This document shows, one piece after another, positions 1 through 10,573 of a stretch of DNA of 64,000 bases. The translations under genes were made by a program, and so were the position numbers. Every line of letters starts with the position of its first letter. Within the stretch, counting starts at the first letter, position 1. The DNA lies in the NCBI GenBank assembly GCA_009760855.2, contig WPIO01000125.1, positions 236,001 to 300,000 of the forward strand, written 5' to 3'. The notes beneath the pieces are model-generated. The model saw nothing but the letters and a program-made list of their open reading frames with translations, searched no databases and was not told where the DNA came from. This stretch comes from Cristatella mucedo. Taxonomy: Eukaryota; Bryozoa; Phylactolaemata; Cristatellidae.

Positions 1-121
1 TGCAAAGCCACGGCAGTACTGCAGTTTCACTTTTAGGCATTAAGCTCAAGGAGCATGATTTGGTAAAGCACCAATCAGGAATTGAAGCAGGGCAGGAAAG
101 AGGCAGCTGGACAAACAGCAC

Positions 122-172
122 CCACCGCAGCAGCAGCAGGCAGCAGCAGCAGGCAGTAGCAGCAGCAGTGGT
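122..172. repeat. CAG-rich microsatellite
   Basis: Imperfect CAG/GGCAG repeats within intron 3 of the NT5C2-like gene. Confidence 0.8.
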
Positions 173-513
173 TATGATCCTTATGGCCTTATATTTCCAA
201 AAAACTGAATAGTTCTCTTAGCACTTCACGAGCAAAGTCGTGGTGAAGCTCAGAGCTGCCGTGGCTCTGCTTCTTTTGAAGCTATGGTTCGTTGTGCATG
301 TGAGCGGTTGCTGTCGCCAAAAATAACTTGACCCAATGCAAAGAAGCATAGAGTCAACTTTCAAAGATTCTCCAAAAAGAGTAAACGAAGCACAGAGCCG
401 GACGGCAGCTAATAAAAGTTTGCTTTGATAGGCAAGACTTTTTTAGAATCTCGTGGTTCTTTGAACACGAGGTTGCTGCAAGATTGCTTTGCCTACAGCA
501 TGTGTAAAGTGTC

Positions 514-515
<2 letters not shown>

Positions 516-571
<56 letters not shown>

Positions 572-614
572 AAGGGGAGGGGGAGAGAGAGGGGGAGAGA
601 GAGAGGGAGAGAGG

Positions 615-679
<65 letters not shown>
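516..679. repeat. (GA)n microsatellite, interrupted
   Basis: About 160 bp of GA repeats with GGGA interruptions, within intron 3 of the minus-strand NT5C2-like gene. Open frames of alternating Arg-Glu here are translation artefacts of the repeat. Confidence 0.95.
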
Positions 680-684
<5 letters not shown>

Positions 685-845
685 AGATTCGTTCTATGAG
701 GACACTTTACGGGCAGAAACGGGGATCTTTGCTTTAGTGCAAGTTGTTTGGGCTACGATGAAGAGACAACTCCTAAACAGCCGACCACACAACTCAAAAA
801 ACCATACATTATTTGTGCCCAAGTTTAGCTTTACAGGAAAACTTA

Positions 846-965
<120 letters not shown>

Positions 966-1029
966 CTATTTACATCATTAAGATTTTGGTTACTCATCAA
1001 CGGCAAATTCCTTACGTTGTATCTTATAC

Positions 1030-1147
1030 CTGACTGGAAATTCTGGATCGTATTCGAACTCCTTAAGGGCAGCAGGATAACCTTTTGCAATCATCCTGTC
1101 AACTAGCAGCTTGAAGGCCACTTGCTCATACACCGGTGACTTGTAGA
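1030..1147 (-). CDS. NT5C2: NT5C2-like 5'-nucleotidase, third coding exon
   Basis: The acceptor TTTTTTCATGTCAG is followed by TC, which completes a Val codon with the G left by the previous exon, giving LAVYKSP as in NT5C2. The exon continues VYEQVAFKLLVDRMIAKGYP and then AALKEFEYDPEFPV, matching the family segment YKSPEYESLGFELTVERLV...GYP...L..F.YD..FP. It ends in phase 2 with AG|GTATAAG, so the next residue would be Arg, again as in the family, where GLVFDTLYGN follows. No further exon is visible between here and the left edge, so intron 3 is longer than 1 kb and contains a GA microsatellite. The gene continues outside the window. Confidence 0.92.
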
Positions 1148-1483
1148 CTGACATGAAAAAAAGAGGTTGGAAGCAGCGTTGCTGGTTCGTGCACTAGCAG
1201 CAGCCAGGACCACTTAGAGAGAATTGCTCTTGCAGGAGACAAATTAGTGATCAAAAAGAGATAAAGAGTAGAATCATACGAGAAACATAGCATCTCGCGA
1301 AAAATTAACAAGGAAATTTGCCATGCAGGAAAGATGGTAGAAATCTCAAGAGCGAATACAAAAGAAACGTGCTGCTGGCAAAATGCACGTGCTTGACATG
1401 TGGTCAATGTGAAGCTTGATACAGAAAGGGTGAGTAGTGAGTTTTGCATAGCATGGTCGTTGCATAGCGTGCCAGGGGCATAC

Positions 1484-1557
1484 CTGCGAGGGTGTAGTCC
1501 ATATCAAAACCGACAAACTTTATTTTAGACATGTTCAGGCTTCGGTTGACGAAGACT
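1484..1557 (-). CDS. NT5C2: NT5C2-like 5'-nucleotidase, second coding exon with HAD motif I
   Basis: The minus strand reads, after a TTTTTTCCAG acceptor, 24 whole codons starting VFVNRSLNMSKIKFVGF and continuing DMDYTLA. DMDYT is HAD motif I: the first Asp (about residue 32 of this model) is the nucleophile and the second (residue 34) the general acid/base. VFVNRSL and GFDMDYTLA are diagnostic for the NT5C2 branch of the HAD 5'-nucleotidases. The exon begins in phase 2 and ends in phase 1 with CTCGCAG|GTATG. The intron to the next exon is 336 bp; the one before it is 1146 bp and holds a LINE-A tail. Gene identity is confident; NT5C2 against a close paralogue cannot be settled from this fragment. 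Confidence 0.92.
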
Positions 1558-1898
1558 CTGGAAAAAATTATCACCGCATGGACACATGCGAATAGTGCTG
1601 ATTTAGACCAGCTAGCACTCATGACTGCATCTAGCTCAATGAAATACCTAAATACTTAAGTCTGCCAACATCTTCTATACCTTTCTTTACATTTGTTGGC
1701 ATAGCAGAATAAATAGAGTCCCAGATTAACACTGCGTTGCTGCGTTTTGACAAAAAAGCAAATTTTGCGATACCACCTTGGCCATGGAGACTGGTTTTCT
1801 TGCCGGTGCCTTCTCAGCTAATCGTTTAACGCAGTCTGCTGGATGTTTCTTTTAGGAGCACCATCTAGCTAGGCCCCACTACAATCGGGCACGACTAG

Positions 1899-1964
1899 CT
1901 AAGCGCCTAGAGAGAGATTAAGTTCTCTGAGGGCGCTTTATCAAGTGAATTATTATTATTATTA
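1899..1964 (+). mobile_element. LINE-A 3' tail fragment
   Basis: AAGCGCCTAGAGAGAGATTA, the matching hairpin arm GGGCGCTTT, then (ATT)n: only the last 65 bp of LINE-A, in intron 1 of the NT5C2-like gene and opposite to it. Confidence 0.85.
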
Positions 1965-2003
1965 GCTGACCCTTTTAGAGCCGTAAATGTTTAGAAAACG
2001 GCC

Positions 2004-2035
2004 ACTGACCATTAAATATTTATTTAATGGTCAGT
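2004..2035. repeat. Perfect 15-bp hairpin
   Basis: ACTGACCATTAAATA, a 2-base spacer TT, then its exact reverse complement. Lies 40 bp from a LINE-A tail in intron 1 of the NT5C2-like gene. Confidence 0.9.
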
Positions 2036-2703
2036 CACCGGTAAAGCCCGGCACATATATTGGTTCGTAATAGAGTAAGCCAGAACCTACTGACGAAGAC
2101 AGGTCGGGATAGTGCTCTGAGTATGGGTAATAGAAGAAACGGCTAAAACGTTTCAGCCGTGCATGTTCACACAAAAAGATTTTCTTGGTCCTTTGTCGTG
2201 TCTCGTTGATAGTCGCAGATTTTTTTGGGGGGATATTTCTAGAAAGCCCATTATCTGTCCATTCATAATACATGAGCAATAAGTCTAACTTACCTGGCAA
2301 TGGCCCCCTGCATGTATGCTGCTTGAAAGTGTAGCTTATAGACGGCATTATAGCAGGAAGCAGAAGACGACAGGCTGACAAATGTTCCTTCGTTTGCCTA
2401 GCCCTGGACACGCGCGCGGGCACGTGGGAATGCCAGCATGTGGGCATTTGGGAATACTCGATGGAGTTCAAGATCGGTACTCCGAAAGCCGCCGAGTCCA
2501 TTAGCGTCGTGAGCGTTCGTTGCAGGCGCACACGGGGGGGGGACCGCAGATGCCTGTTGCTTCCAACGAGAGCTAGAAAGCAGTCCTTGCGAGCCTCGAG
2601 CAAACAGCTCGGCCGTGCCAACAAGGGCTCCCTCCAGCCGCGACTGGGGTGGGCCAGCAGCGGAGCAGCGGCGGCGAGGCGGCGTGCAGCCGGCCGAGCT
2701 TGC

Positions 2704-2744
2704 CTGCGATGTATGTCCCTCTTGTAAATCTTGCCGGGCTCCAT
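2704..2744 (-). CDS. NT5C2: NT5C2-like cytosolic purine 5'-nucleotidase, first coding exon
   Basis: This exon gives the first 13 codons, MEPGKIYKRDIHR, plus the two bases AG of the next codon. Joined to the exon at 1484-1557 it reads KIYKRDIHRRVFVNRSL, which lines up without a gap with the N-terminus of animal NT5C2 (KKYRREAYHRVFVNRSL from memory of the family). The start is the only ATG before the splice in this frame and has G at +4. The donor is CGCAG|GCAAG, a GC donor with otherwise ideal consensus. The leader is shorter than in vertebrates. NT5C2 hydrolyses IMP and GMP to nucleosides in the cytosol. The start and GC splice are inferred; the homology of the joined product is strong. Confidence 0.75.
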
Positions 2745-3000
2745 GGTCAAAAGATGGCGGATGACCTGGATGTATTGAAGACGCGAGCAAGCCGACACCG
2801 AGACCGAGGGCCGAGACCGAGGGCCGAGAGCCGCGAGGAGAGCTGCGGTCGGCGCCCCGGGTAAAGCTGCCGAGGATAAAGTTCGGCAGCATCTAGGAAT
2901 GCTCTGGCCGTCGAGCCCCTGAGCACGCCCATCGAGCGATAAGCTCGGCCAGCGACCAGTTAGGGTGCCAAAGTGCCACGTGACTCACGACCGATTCCCG
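2745..3000 (-). promoter_or_regulatory. Presumed promoter and 5' UTR of the NT5C2-like gene
   Basis: The sequence upstream of the NT5C2-like ATG is GC-rich with many CpGs. It includes a tandem GACCGAGGGCCGA repeat at about 2801-2826. No clear TATA box is seen. A plus-strand open frame starting at the YY1-like ATGG (2754) reads through this low-complexity part and is probably not a gene. Role inferred from position only. Confidence 0.35.
2751..2760 (-). promoter_or_regulatory. YY1-like motif in the NT5C2-like 5' leader
   Basis: AAGATGGCGG on the plus strand, CCGCCATCTT on the coding strand, ends six bases before the NT5C2-like ATG. It matches the core of the YY1/Pho site often found just downstream of start sites of animal housekeeping genes. 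Surrounding DNA (about 2400-2950) is GC- and CpG-rich. The match is seen; binding is inferred. Confidence 0.5.
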
Positions 3001-3687
3001 GAGGCCAGTTTGCAAGGGAGTCACTGACCCGATTCTAGACTCCATCCAGCTACTGCTCATACGAACAGTCTGCTTCTAATCTTCCTGAGGCCTATAGTGG
3101 CTTCTCAATATGCCAGTGACCTGGCGATTTCATTGACGCCACCAGGCTCAATGCCCGGTGCCTCGGAGCGAGGCGCGTTGCTGCTACTCCCAATAAACCA
3201 CTCACGTCATAAACTCAAGTGGAAATCAAGGGTTTGGTAGTGTCTGGCAGCTATTTCTTAATAATAAACAGGTAGCAACTAAAGAGGCTGCCGAATGATT
3301 CCTTCAAGGGTGCAGTTTCTACCAAGACTGCTGACAGTACAGCTATTAGTGAGGTAAATCGACCCCATGTGCTCCTCCTCGAAGGATCAGTAAAGTCGAA
3401 GCTGGGTTTGTTACATTTAAGGCCACTTCCAGCTTTCAGTCAGGGTGCTGACACTGGACCGACGTAAATTCATAAAATATATCCTAGCTGATTCAATTTT
3501 CTTACTCGTAGCCTTCATGGGTGGTGGACATCAAGGAATAGCCATGGATGTACTGTATAACCCTCCCCCCGAGCAAAACATGTACTTTTCCAAAATTTCG
3601 GCTCCTTTGAGCTTCGAACTCATAGGAGCCGCCGGAGTAGTAGGCTGCAACCACGCAGCCTCCTTTAAAATAATGGCAATTTACTTG
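3000..3687. other. No gene or repeat recognised
   Basis: Unique-looking intergenic DNA upstream of the NT5C2-like gene. Nothing supportable is seen. Confidence 0.5.
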
Positions 3688-3830
3688 TATAGCGCCATCA
3701 GAAAACTTAATCCCTATCGGGGCGCTTTACATGGGCCACAGGACTCGATCCCTAGACTTCGGTCCTTGAAGGCCAGCACCTTACCCGTGAGCCCAACCAG
3801 CCAGACCAATTCGGTTTCTACCCATTCTGA
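3688..3830 (-). mobile_element. SINE-1 (tRNA-derived, LINE-A-type tail)
   Basis: On the minus strand: a tRNA-like head GGTTGGGCTCACGGGTAAGG, a B-box-like GGATCGAGTCC, then AAAGCGCC...GGCGCTATA resembling the LINE-A 3' hairpin. An internal pol III promoter is inferred from the box A/B matches. Confidence 0.65.
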
Positions 3831-5869
3831 CATGCCACTGAGAATTATGGCTCCGACAATAGACCTCGCGAGCTTAAATAATTCAGAGTAATTGCTGGTG
3901 TTTGCATCACAGCTCGCTCCACTTCGACAACGTTTGAGACTTTACGAGCTATTCGGACTCTGTGTACGTTTCTGTACAGCCTTCCCGATCTGGTGCTCCT
4001 CAAAGTGCCGGCAAGTGGTCCCGCTACAAGGACTCTTGCATTGGCTACAACTATCTACGGTTCGAGAGAAGACAACTTAAAATCATGACTTGAATCAGAG
4101 AAGAAATATGTTACCAACTCTCCCTGAAATGACGTCAATATAGACGTAAGCATTTTAACGCCAGAACCCAAAAAGCTCTACCATCAAATGACTAAGCGAG
4201 CAACAGGCACTACCTGATGCCCAACGGGCTTTAGGCGCAGCACACAGCACTTGATCCGTCGGTGTCCTTGCATGTCGATGCCCGGGTTAGCAGACACGGC
4301 AATCAGTACTGGGGCTGCTGGGTACTGGGGCGGCTGCACCCCTTTTTCGCCGCCTGCCCAGCTACTGGAGCATCAGTTGGCGTTGGAGTATAACCAATAT
4401 CGGGACAGGCTGTGAGCCTTCTTTAAGTTCACCTCTGGTAAACAGATTTGCGTTGGACTGTCACTTAGCACCAGTCTCGTTGGAGCGGCTTAGCAATTTC
4501 CCAGAGCAATCGCAAGGGGGGCAGAGAAACGAGGTAATTTAGAAACTACCTGTTGAAACACACTCCCGATTAGAGTGCTGGTGGCCTGGAATATAAACTT
4601 TGGCTAAAGATCTGTCGACGACTGCAAGTGCAGCAAATACAACCAATTTTCCGTTGGAGCTTATTCTGTAAACAGGGTATGTAAGTAAAAAAAATGCGAA
4701 AAGGATACATCACACCGATCTGGTGAATTGGGCCCAAGTCGTTGATGCCATTGGCCAAAAGAACAGTCGGTTGACAGATCGCCGGTTCAAAAGCGTAGGA
4801 AGCACCAAGCCAGCGAAACTCAGTATAGTTCAGTTTTAAATCATGCGTACAGAAGCATAGTTTAGTCTTAAATGCGCCTATCTATGTGTTTTCTGGGAGA
4901 CAGGTCGTATTCCTTTAACGTGTGGCCAGTTTGATAGCGAAAGTATCGCCACGGCTAAATGGGCAGCCAGCGTTTGTGAGAACTGCGACGCACCATGTCT
5001 GAGGGTAAGCTGATCAGATTGCCTTAACTCATGCGTGAGCCATGCGACTCATATAGGAGCACCTTGATATGCTAACACGACCCATTCAAGTTGCCAAGCG
5101 TCTGCTTGGGCAAGCAGTCAGGCACATTGGCCGAGATTTGATTAAAGTTGTCACTCTACCATCATGAGGCACGTCTAGAAGCTACTCAGCATCGCTTTAT
5201 GCTGCAACACCGCAGTTTTCGTGCTTTCGCTTCTCACATAAGTAATAGGTGAGCAATTACTTAAATTACTTATGTCGCAGACGGTTTAAATGTTATCCAA
5301 ATCAGCGTAGAATCTGGAAATTGTACTTGGCTGTTACCTGCTTTATTTTCCGCTTAATTCTCAAGTATCTCATAACTCTGTACACTGTTTTACATCTGCC
5401 TAAATACGGTAGCTGCCGCGTTCGCCTGCCATAGTCTGTATGGGGAATAATCATTTTAACCCATAAACTCTTTTTGGACAAAGAAGTACTCCCACGAGAT
5501 GGTGGCGTCTTTTTCAAGTTCCCTTCGGGTTGAAGTTTCACTCCAATCGTCTAAGGACTTTAATTCTTGGCTTTCACCATCGAGGAGATAACAAATAGTC
5601 GCAGAACTTTTTCAGCTTTCTTGAAGCTACTTTAAGCTATCTGCAGCTAGTGTCTATTGACACTCTCGTGCTACGATCAATATGTGTGCAGTTCGTCCTC
5701 CAAAGACTATTGAATATAAGACATTAGTTAGTGATATCTGAAACGTGAAGGCATCGTATAATGTATATTTTGGGCTGTGATGACTGTCGTGCTTGCGCAC
5801 CTGGTCAGTACGAACGAGCATGCCGCGCCATTAAAGACTTCAGCTGTGACTTCCAGACAAGGCTCCTGT
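3831..5869. other. No gene recognised; one inverted repeat
   Basis: Short open frames only (62-79 codons), without family likeness or splice support. Contains the inverted repeat at 5236-5275. Confidence 0.5.
5236..5275. repeat. 11-bp perfect inverted repeat
   Basis: ACATAAGTAAT at 5236-5246 and ATTACTTATGT at 5265-5275, with an 18-base spacer. Could mark an element end or a fold-back; function unknown. Confidence 0.8.
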
Positions 5870-6560
5870 AGCACACTACTACTTGTCGGTCTTCCTGCCT
5901 GTGCAATATGACTCTAGCATCTGGTGCGAAACTCAGCAGCTAGGCTGATCTGTCGAAGACATCACCACTGAAACACTACACCACTGCGAACCTACCTGCA
6001 CTGGCCACCTAACTCAGCGTGTCGACTTCAAGGTTCCTTTGGTTTGCTTAGCACGCTGAAATCTGACAGAATTATACTTGTTTGTTTCTGCATGATTGCT
6101 AAAGCATCATGCCTGATAGGAAACTAGCCCTTGGTTACTGATTTTCTCACCGTGAAATGTAAAGCGCCTGGGTAGAGAAGTAATTCACTTTAGTCAATAT
6201 ATAAATTATCTGATATTATTATTATTATTGCTATATTATTAAGATTATGTCGCTCACCTTTATGTCCCTCCATTGTCTTTCTTCTGCATACCTATTTCAA
6301 TATGTTTTACATCAGGCCTCCTGCCGCACTACCCACTGTTCTGACTCTGGGCGATTACTTGTGCCCCTAACTAAATTCCAATCTCTTAAAGACCGCGCAT
6401 TTAGTTGTTATGCTTCCAAGGCTCGGAGCTCACTGCCGACTAGAATCATTTCATCTCCTGATCTGAAAACTTCAAAAAGAAGCTAAAAGCCTACGTTACC
6501 CACACACCCATTAGTCTATCAGAATGAGTAATCTTTTTGTGTGGTTGTGCGTTACGAACC
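5870..6560 (+). mobile_element. Decayed LINE-A C-terminal region, interrupted by a second insertion
   Basis: The left part (5870-6035) reads like LINE-A VGLPACAI...NSAARL...LHW, and the right part (6248 onward) LTFMSLHCLSSAYL...SLKDRAFSCYASKA. Between them about 210 bp end in a LINE-A-type tail with (ATT)n. The frame is broken by many stops. CR1/L2-type non-LTR element, inactive. Confidence 0.75.
6035..6246 (+). mobile_element. LINE-A 3' fragment nested in an older LINE-A
   Basis: Ends TAAAGCGCCTGGGTAGAGAA then ATT repeats, and sits exactly between the FKV and LTF codons of the host LINE-A copy. Too decayed to show a target-site duplication by eye. Confidence 0.6.
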
Positions 6561-7011
6561 TGTGCACGCCGTGGATTGAGCTAGACATGCGTGAGACATA
6601 TTTGGTATAACATCTTAGTGAGCTTGTCTTTTGATCCTATGTGATTTTCGTGCTAACTGTTCATGATTCAGTGCATAAAGCTCGTCAGAGATCATAAAAA
6701 TATCAGCGGCCATTTGTGTCTTCTTGTATGCTTTTGGATGCTTGTCTAAGCACGATACTAGGATGGTTTAGCATCCTTGCTAATCATCAACTATTGGCTA
6801 TTACATCTATGGAAGCAAGTTTCTAAGTACCAGAATAGAGATTCGCTTCTCGTAAGGCCCTATTAAAAAGACTATTTTTATAGCTATTCTTATTAGTTTA
6901 ATTAGTTTTCCTTTTTTAAGTTGAACTTTCTGAATGATAACTCGGCGGTTGCACATTGCGTAGTCGGCAAGGGAAAACGGTACGCCATCTTGTAGAGTCA
7001 GAAGGTTGAGT

Positions 7012-8345
7012 TAATAATAATAACAATAATATTTATGTACTTGATAAAGCGCCCTCAGAAAACTCAATCTCTTTCTAGGTGCTTTAAATTTGCTGCAAAG
7101 GGAAATGCAATTGAATGGTAAGTAAAATCATGCTTGAAAAACAAGCAAAATGAATAGCATGGTTAGGGGTGACATGCACAGGGTCAGCATGCGAATGTGG
7201 TTAGTGGCAGCATGCACAGTGTCAGCACGCATTAGCACGTAAAGCACGAATCACAGGGACCCACTAAATGCTGTCCTAAATAGGTGTGTTTTTAGGTTCC
7301 TTTTAAATGTGGTCAGGTCAGGGGATGTTCTGACGCAGGTTGAGAGGGAGTTCCAGGCTTTGGGAGCATACGAACTAAATGCACGGTCTCCAAAGGATTT
7401 AAGGTTTGTACGAGGTATTTGTAGACTGCTGGATTCCGAAAAGCGGGTGGTACGATGCTTGGCCTGATGGGGGAGTATGTCGCAGAGATAGGCCGGAGCC
7501 ATAAAATGAAGGGACCTAAAAGTGAGCGATAAAACCTTGAAGTCAATCCGTTGCTTGACTGGTAACCAGTGCAGGTCGGCGAGAAGTGGAGTAATGTGGC
7601 AACTGCGACGCTCACGACAGACAAGCCTAGCTGCGGAGTTTTGCACCAGCTGCAATCGCCTGATCGCACATGCTGGTAGGCCAGTAAGCAGTGAGTTGCA
7701 GAAGTCGAGACGAGATGTCACGAATGCAAGGACCAACTTAGACGTGGTATCCTTATCTAAACAAGCCCGAATTTCAGCGATGTTATGAAGCTGAAAATAG
7801 GCAGATTTGACTGTGGAGCTGAGATGGTCGTCTAACGAGAGGTCGCTTTGGAATATGACACCCAGATTTCGAGCTGATTCGACAGGAGATATGCTGGCAG
7901 AGCCAGTTTTGAGAGACAGCCTTTCCAGTCTCTGAATCACACTGGTTTTCCCATAACTAGTAAGTTAGTTTTGTCATCGTTTAGTTTTAGAAAATTTGCT
8001 GCCATCCATGTGTGGATGTCATAAATGCATGCAGCAAGTGAGTTGAGAGAATTTGAGGTGCTTGAAGGCTGGGAGGGATGAAAGCAAAGGTACAACTGAG
8101 TGTCGTCCGCATAGAAGTGGAAGCCTAGATTGTGCTTGGCAATTACATCAGCAAGAGGCAGAGTATAAACCGTGAAAAGAACCGGACCTAGCACGGAGCC
8201 CTGAGGTACTCCATATTTCAGAGGTACTTCAGATGATCTTTGTCCATTCACGTCAATACTCTGGAGTCTTGGTGATCGATTGTATCAAAGCTCCCGAAAG
8301 ATCGAGCAAAACAAGCAGAGATACTTTACCCAAGTCTGCTTTCCT
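7012..8345 (-). mobile_element. LINE-A, reverse transcriptase C-terminal half (best LINE-A copy)
   Basis: Two overlapping minus-strand frames cover the RT palm and thumb. 8251-7937 has GVPQGSVLGPVLFTVYTLPL and an intact FYADD (codons at 8102-8113). 7940-7251 has the C-terminal region: ARNLGVIFQSDLSLD, HITPLLADLHWLPVKQRIDF, and LKSFGDRAFSSYAPKAWNSL. A one-base frame change joins them near 7940. The 3' UTR ends in the AAAGCGCC/GGCGCTTT-type hairpin and (ATT)n at 7012-7080. The pattern LHWLPVKQRI...FGDRAFSSYAPKAWNSL is typical of CR1/L2-like LINEs. The 5' end is truncated at 8345, where another LINE-A tail begins. Endonuclease and ORF1 absent; inactive. Confidence 0.92.
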
Positions 8346-8357
8346 AAGTAGGTCTTT

Positions 8358-8632
8358 GTAATAATAATAATAATAATTCACTTGATAAAGCGCCCTCAGA
8401 GAACTCAATCTCTCTCTAGGCGCTTTACATTTGCTGCAAAGTGAAATGCAATTGAATTGTAAGTAAAATCATCCTTGAAAAACAAAAAAATGAATAATAT
8501 GGTTAGGGGTGACATGCACGGGGTCCGCATGCGAGTGTGGTTAGTGGCAGCATGCTAGGTGTCAGCACGCATAAGCACATCAAGGACGAATCACAGGGAC
8601 CCGCTAAATGCTGTCCTAAATAGGCGTGTTTT
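8358..8632 (-). mobile_element. LINE-A 3' end, 5'-truncated
   Basis: Hairpin tail and (ATT)n at 8358-8430, and a 3' UTR nearly identical to the copy at 7012. It abuts the broken 5' end of that copy in the same orientation. Confidence 0.9.
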
Positions 8633-9984
8633 GAGTTGACCACTTCCAACTGATTTAGGAGGTACGCGGGGAAGGTAGCGACTCGAAATCCACTAGGAAA
8701 TTGTCCCACAGTGTACCAAATGTCCAAGGACTTAGCTGAAGCGGATGGAGGCTGTCCATCGAGGATTTCCTATAGCTCATAACCATTTCCGCTTCCTTTC
8801 CTGCATACGCACAGTGCCTTGAAAGAGATTTAGATCTCTCATACTGCTGTGTGAACGTATTAGTATTTTAATAAACATAGTTATTATTGTGACTAGCCTT
8901 TGGAAGCCTCTTACTTCCTTCCTCTACCTTAGCAGTTTGGCTTGCTTTGACATTTTCTGTCGCTCTCGCTCACTCTTTGTTAGTCTACTCCACAACGCCT
9001 GCACTGATTCCTTGCTAATTATGGTATATGCTTGCACATGCACGTCATTTCCAATCAATTCGGCTATCGGTGGCAATCTAGAAAAATGTTCCAATGAGTA
9101 CGCAGATAAAGCAGAGAGGATAATTCTGTGATTTCGCTTAGCAGGCGCAATATTACCTGCATTCCCAGTTTCTTTTAAACACTCTACTGGATGATGCTGC
9201 GTTCTTATTTTGATTTCTTCTGCCAGCTGATATTCCCGCAGAGATAGCCAGCACGGGTGACAGGCAAGCGTTTTCTTGATCCACTTTCGCAGTTTGAGCG
9301 TCCATGTCCTATTCTGGCTCTAATATAGCAGCGTGCTCTTTGTTCACTACAATTCGTTGCAAATCAGCAAATTGCGGGATTATCACTGCAGACAGTGGAG
9401 ATGAGCACACGCGCACCACCAACTCAAGCAATTTTGCTTCCGGGACGCTCAAAGTACACAGCCACTGAATGGCAGTGACAGTCAACTCTACCATATTCGG
9501 TACTTGTTTCTCTCCATTGTCTTCTTTCTTTCATGTTGACGCCTTGTGCGTCCTTAGCCTTATTTCAGCCTTCGGCACTGAGCATTCATTTCGCGCTTCC
9601 AATTGCTTTTTGAAGAGCCTCTCCAGTTGAAAAAAGCTTTGATATGGAATGAAACAAAAGAATGAGATCTTTAGGCAGTCTGGCTTAGAACGCTGGAAAG
9701 ATCCAGCCGGCCTTAACTAATATTCCGAATGCGCAGTTGCGATTCTGAACTTAAGGCTTTTTCGCGAAGAAAGCTCTTGTAACGGATAATAATCCGAGGT
9801 GGTGAATGACATACACTGGTGAAGCTAGCGGCTGGAAGCACGACTAAGAAGTCGCATATGTTGTAGCGATGCCGCAATCAGGAATGCCCATGCCTTATAG
9901 ACAAGTTCGTGCCTTTGAGTAGATTTGTATATTCAAAAGTTACGGAAGGGCTGGATGCTCACAAGACGAAGCAAAACGTCTCTC
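8633..9984. other. No gene firmly recognised
   Basis: Holds a minus-strand frame 8727-8640 (DIWYTVGQFPSGFRVATFPA) that may be a LINE or exon scrap, and the 61-codon frame at 9309-9494. Otherwise nothing supportable. Confidence 0.4.
9309..9494 (-). CDS. Open frame of 61 codons, minus strand, unrecognised
   Basis: Reads MVELTVTAIQWLCTLSVPEA then KLLELVVRVCSS and ends ILEPE. It lies outside recognised repeats, with protein-like hydrophobic and acidic balance and no simple repeat. No clear splice sites flank it and no family is recognised; chance is possible at this length. Confidence 0.12.
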   Translation of the reverse strand: MVELTVTAIQWLCTLSVPEAKLLELVVRVCSSPLSAVIIPQFADLQRIVVNKEHAAILEPE

Positions 9985-10285
9985 ATCTCTAACATCTGAT
10001 TTGATCATATTTAAAAAGCTAAAAACTTTTCTATTTATCACAGCATTTAGTTGGTCCCTGCGATTTATCCTCTGTGTGCATATGCGTACTGACACTGTGC
10101 GTGATGCCACTAACCATATTTGCATGCTGACCCCGTGCTTGACACCGATAACCATGTTATGCTTGCTGTCATTAAGCATCTTAGCACCAACCATTCTCTC
10201 GCGCTTGCTTTGCAGCAAATTTGAAGTACCTAGAAAAAGATTGGTTTCTCTGGGGGTGCTATAACAAATTTATTATTACTATTAT
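9985..10285 (+). mobile_element. LINE-A 3' end
   Basis: From the FKKLKTFLF codons through the 3' UTR (TGCTGACCCCGTG...) to a decayed hairpin tail and ATT repeats. Confidence 0.88.
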
Positions 10286-10489
10286 AATCATCCAAACCAT
10301 ACAGCTCCACCAAGTGATCATCGCTGCAGATGTTAGGCTATTCTTCATAAAACATAGATTATTACGAGCCTGGTTTTTATGTTTATAATTTAGGAACCTC
10401 TAACAATCTCAAGCACTGTCATAATCTGGTTGATTTAGCATACCAACATTTCACAAAGGCAATACCTCCGTTGCTCAATAACCATCTGT

Positions 10490-10573
10490 AATAATTATAA
10501 TAATAATGCACTTGATAAAGCGCCCCCAGAGAGCTCAATCTCTTTCTAGGCGCTTTACATTTGCTGCAAATTG
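10490..10573 (-). mobile_element. LINE-A 3' tail fragment
   Basis: (ATT)n and hairpin only, ending in TTTGCTGCAAA. Confidence 0.85.

Noticed and set aside
2649-2864. Plus-strand gene starting at the ATGG of the YY1-like motif
   Set aside because: The frame soon becomes a low-complexity Arg-rich repeat and the minus strand carries a clear NT5C2 start.
7522-7788. Plus-strand frames opposite LINE-A, such as 7522-7788, 11487-11705 and 18477-18677
   Set aside because: Shadows of the minus-strand LINE coding sequence.
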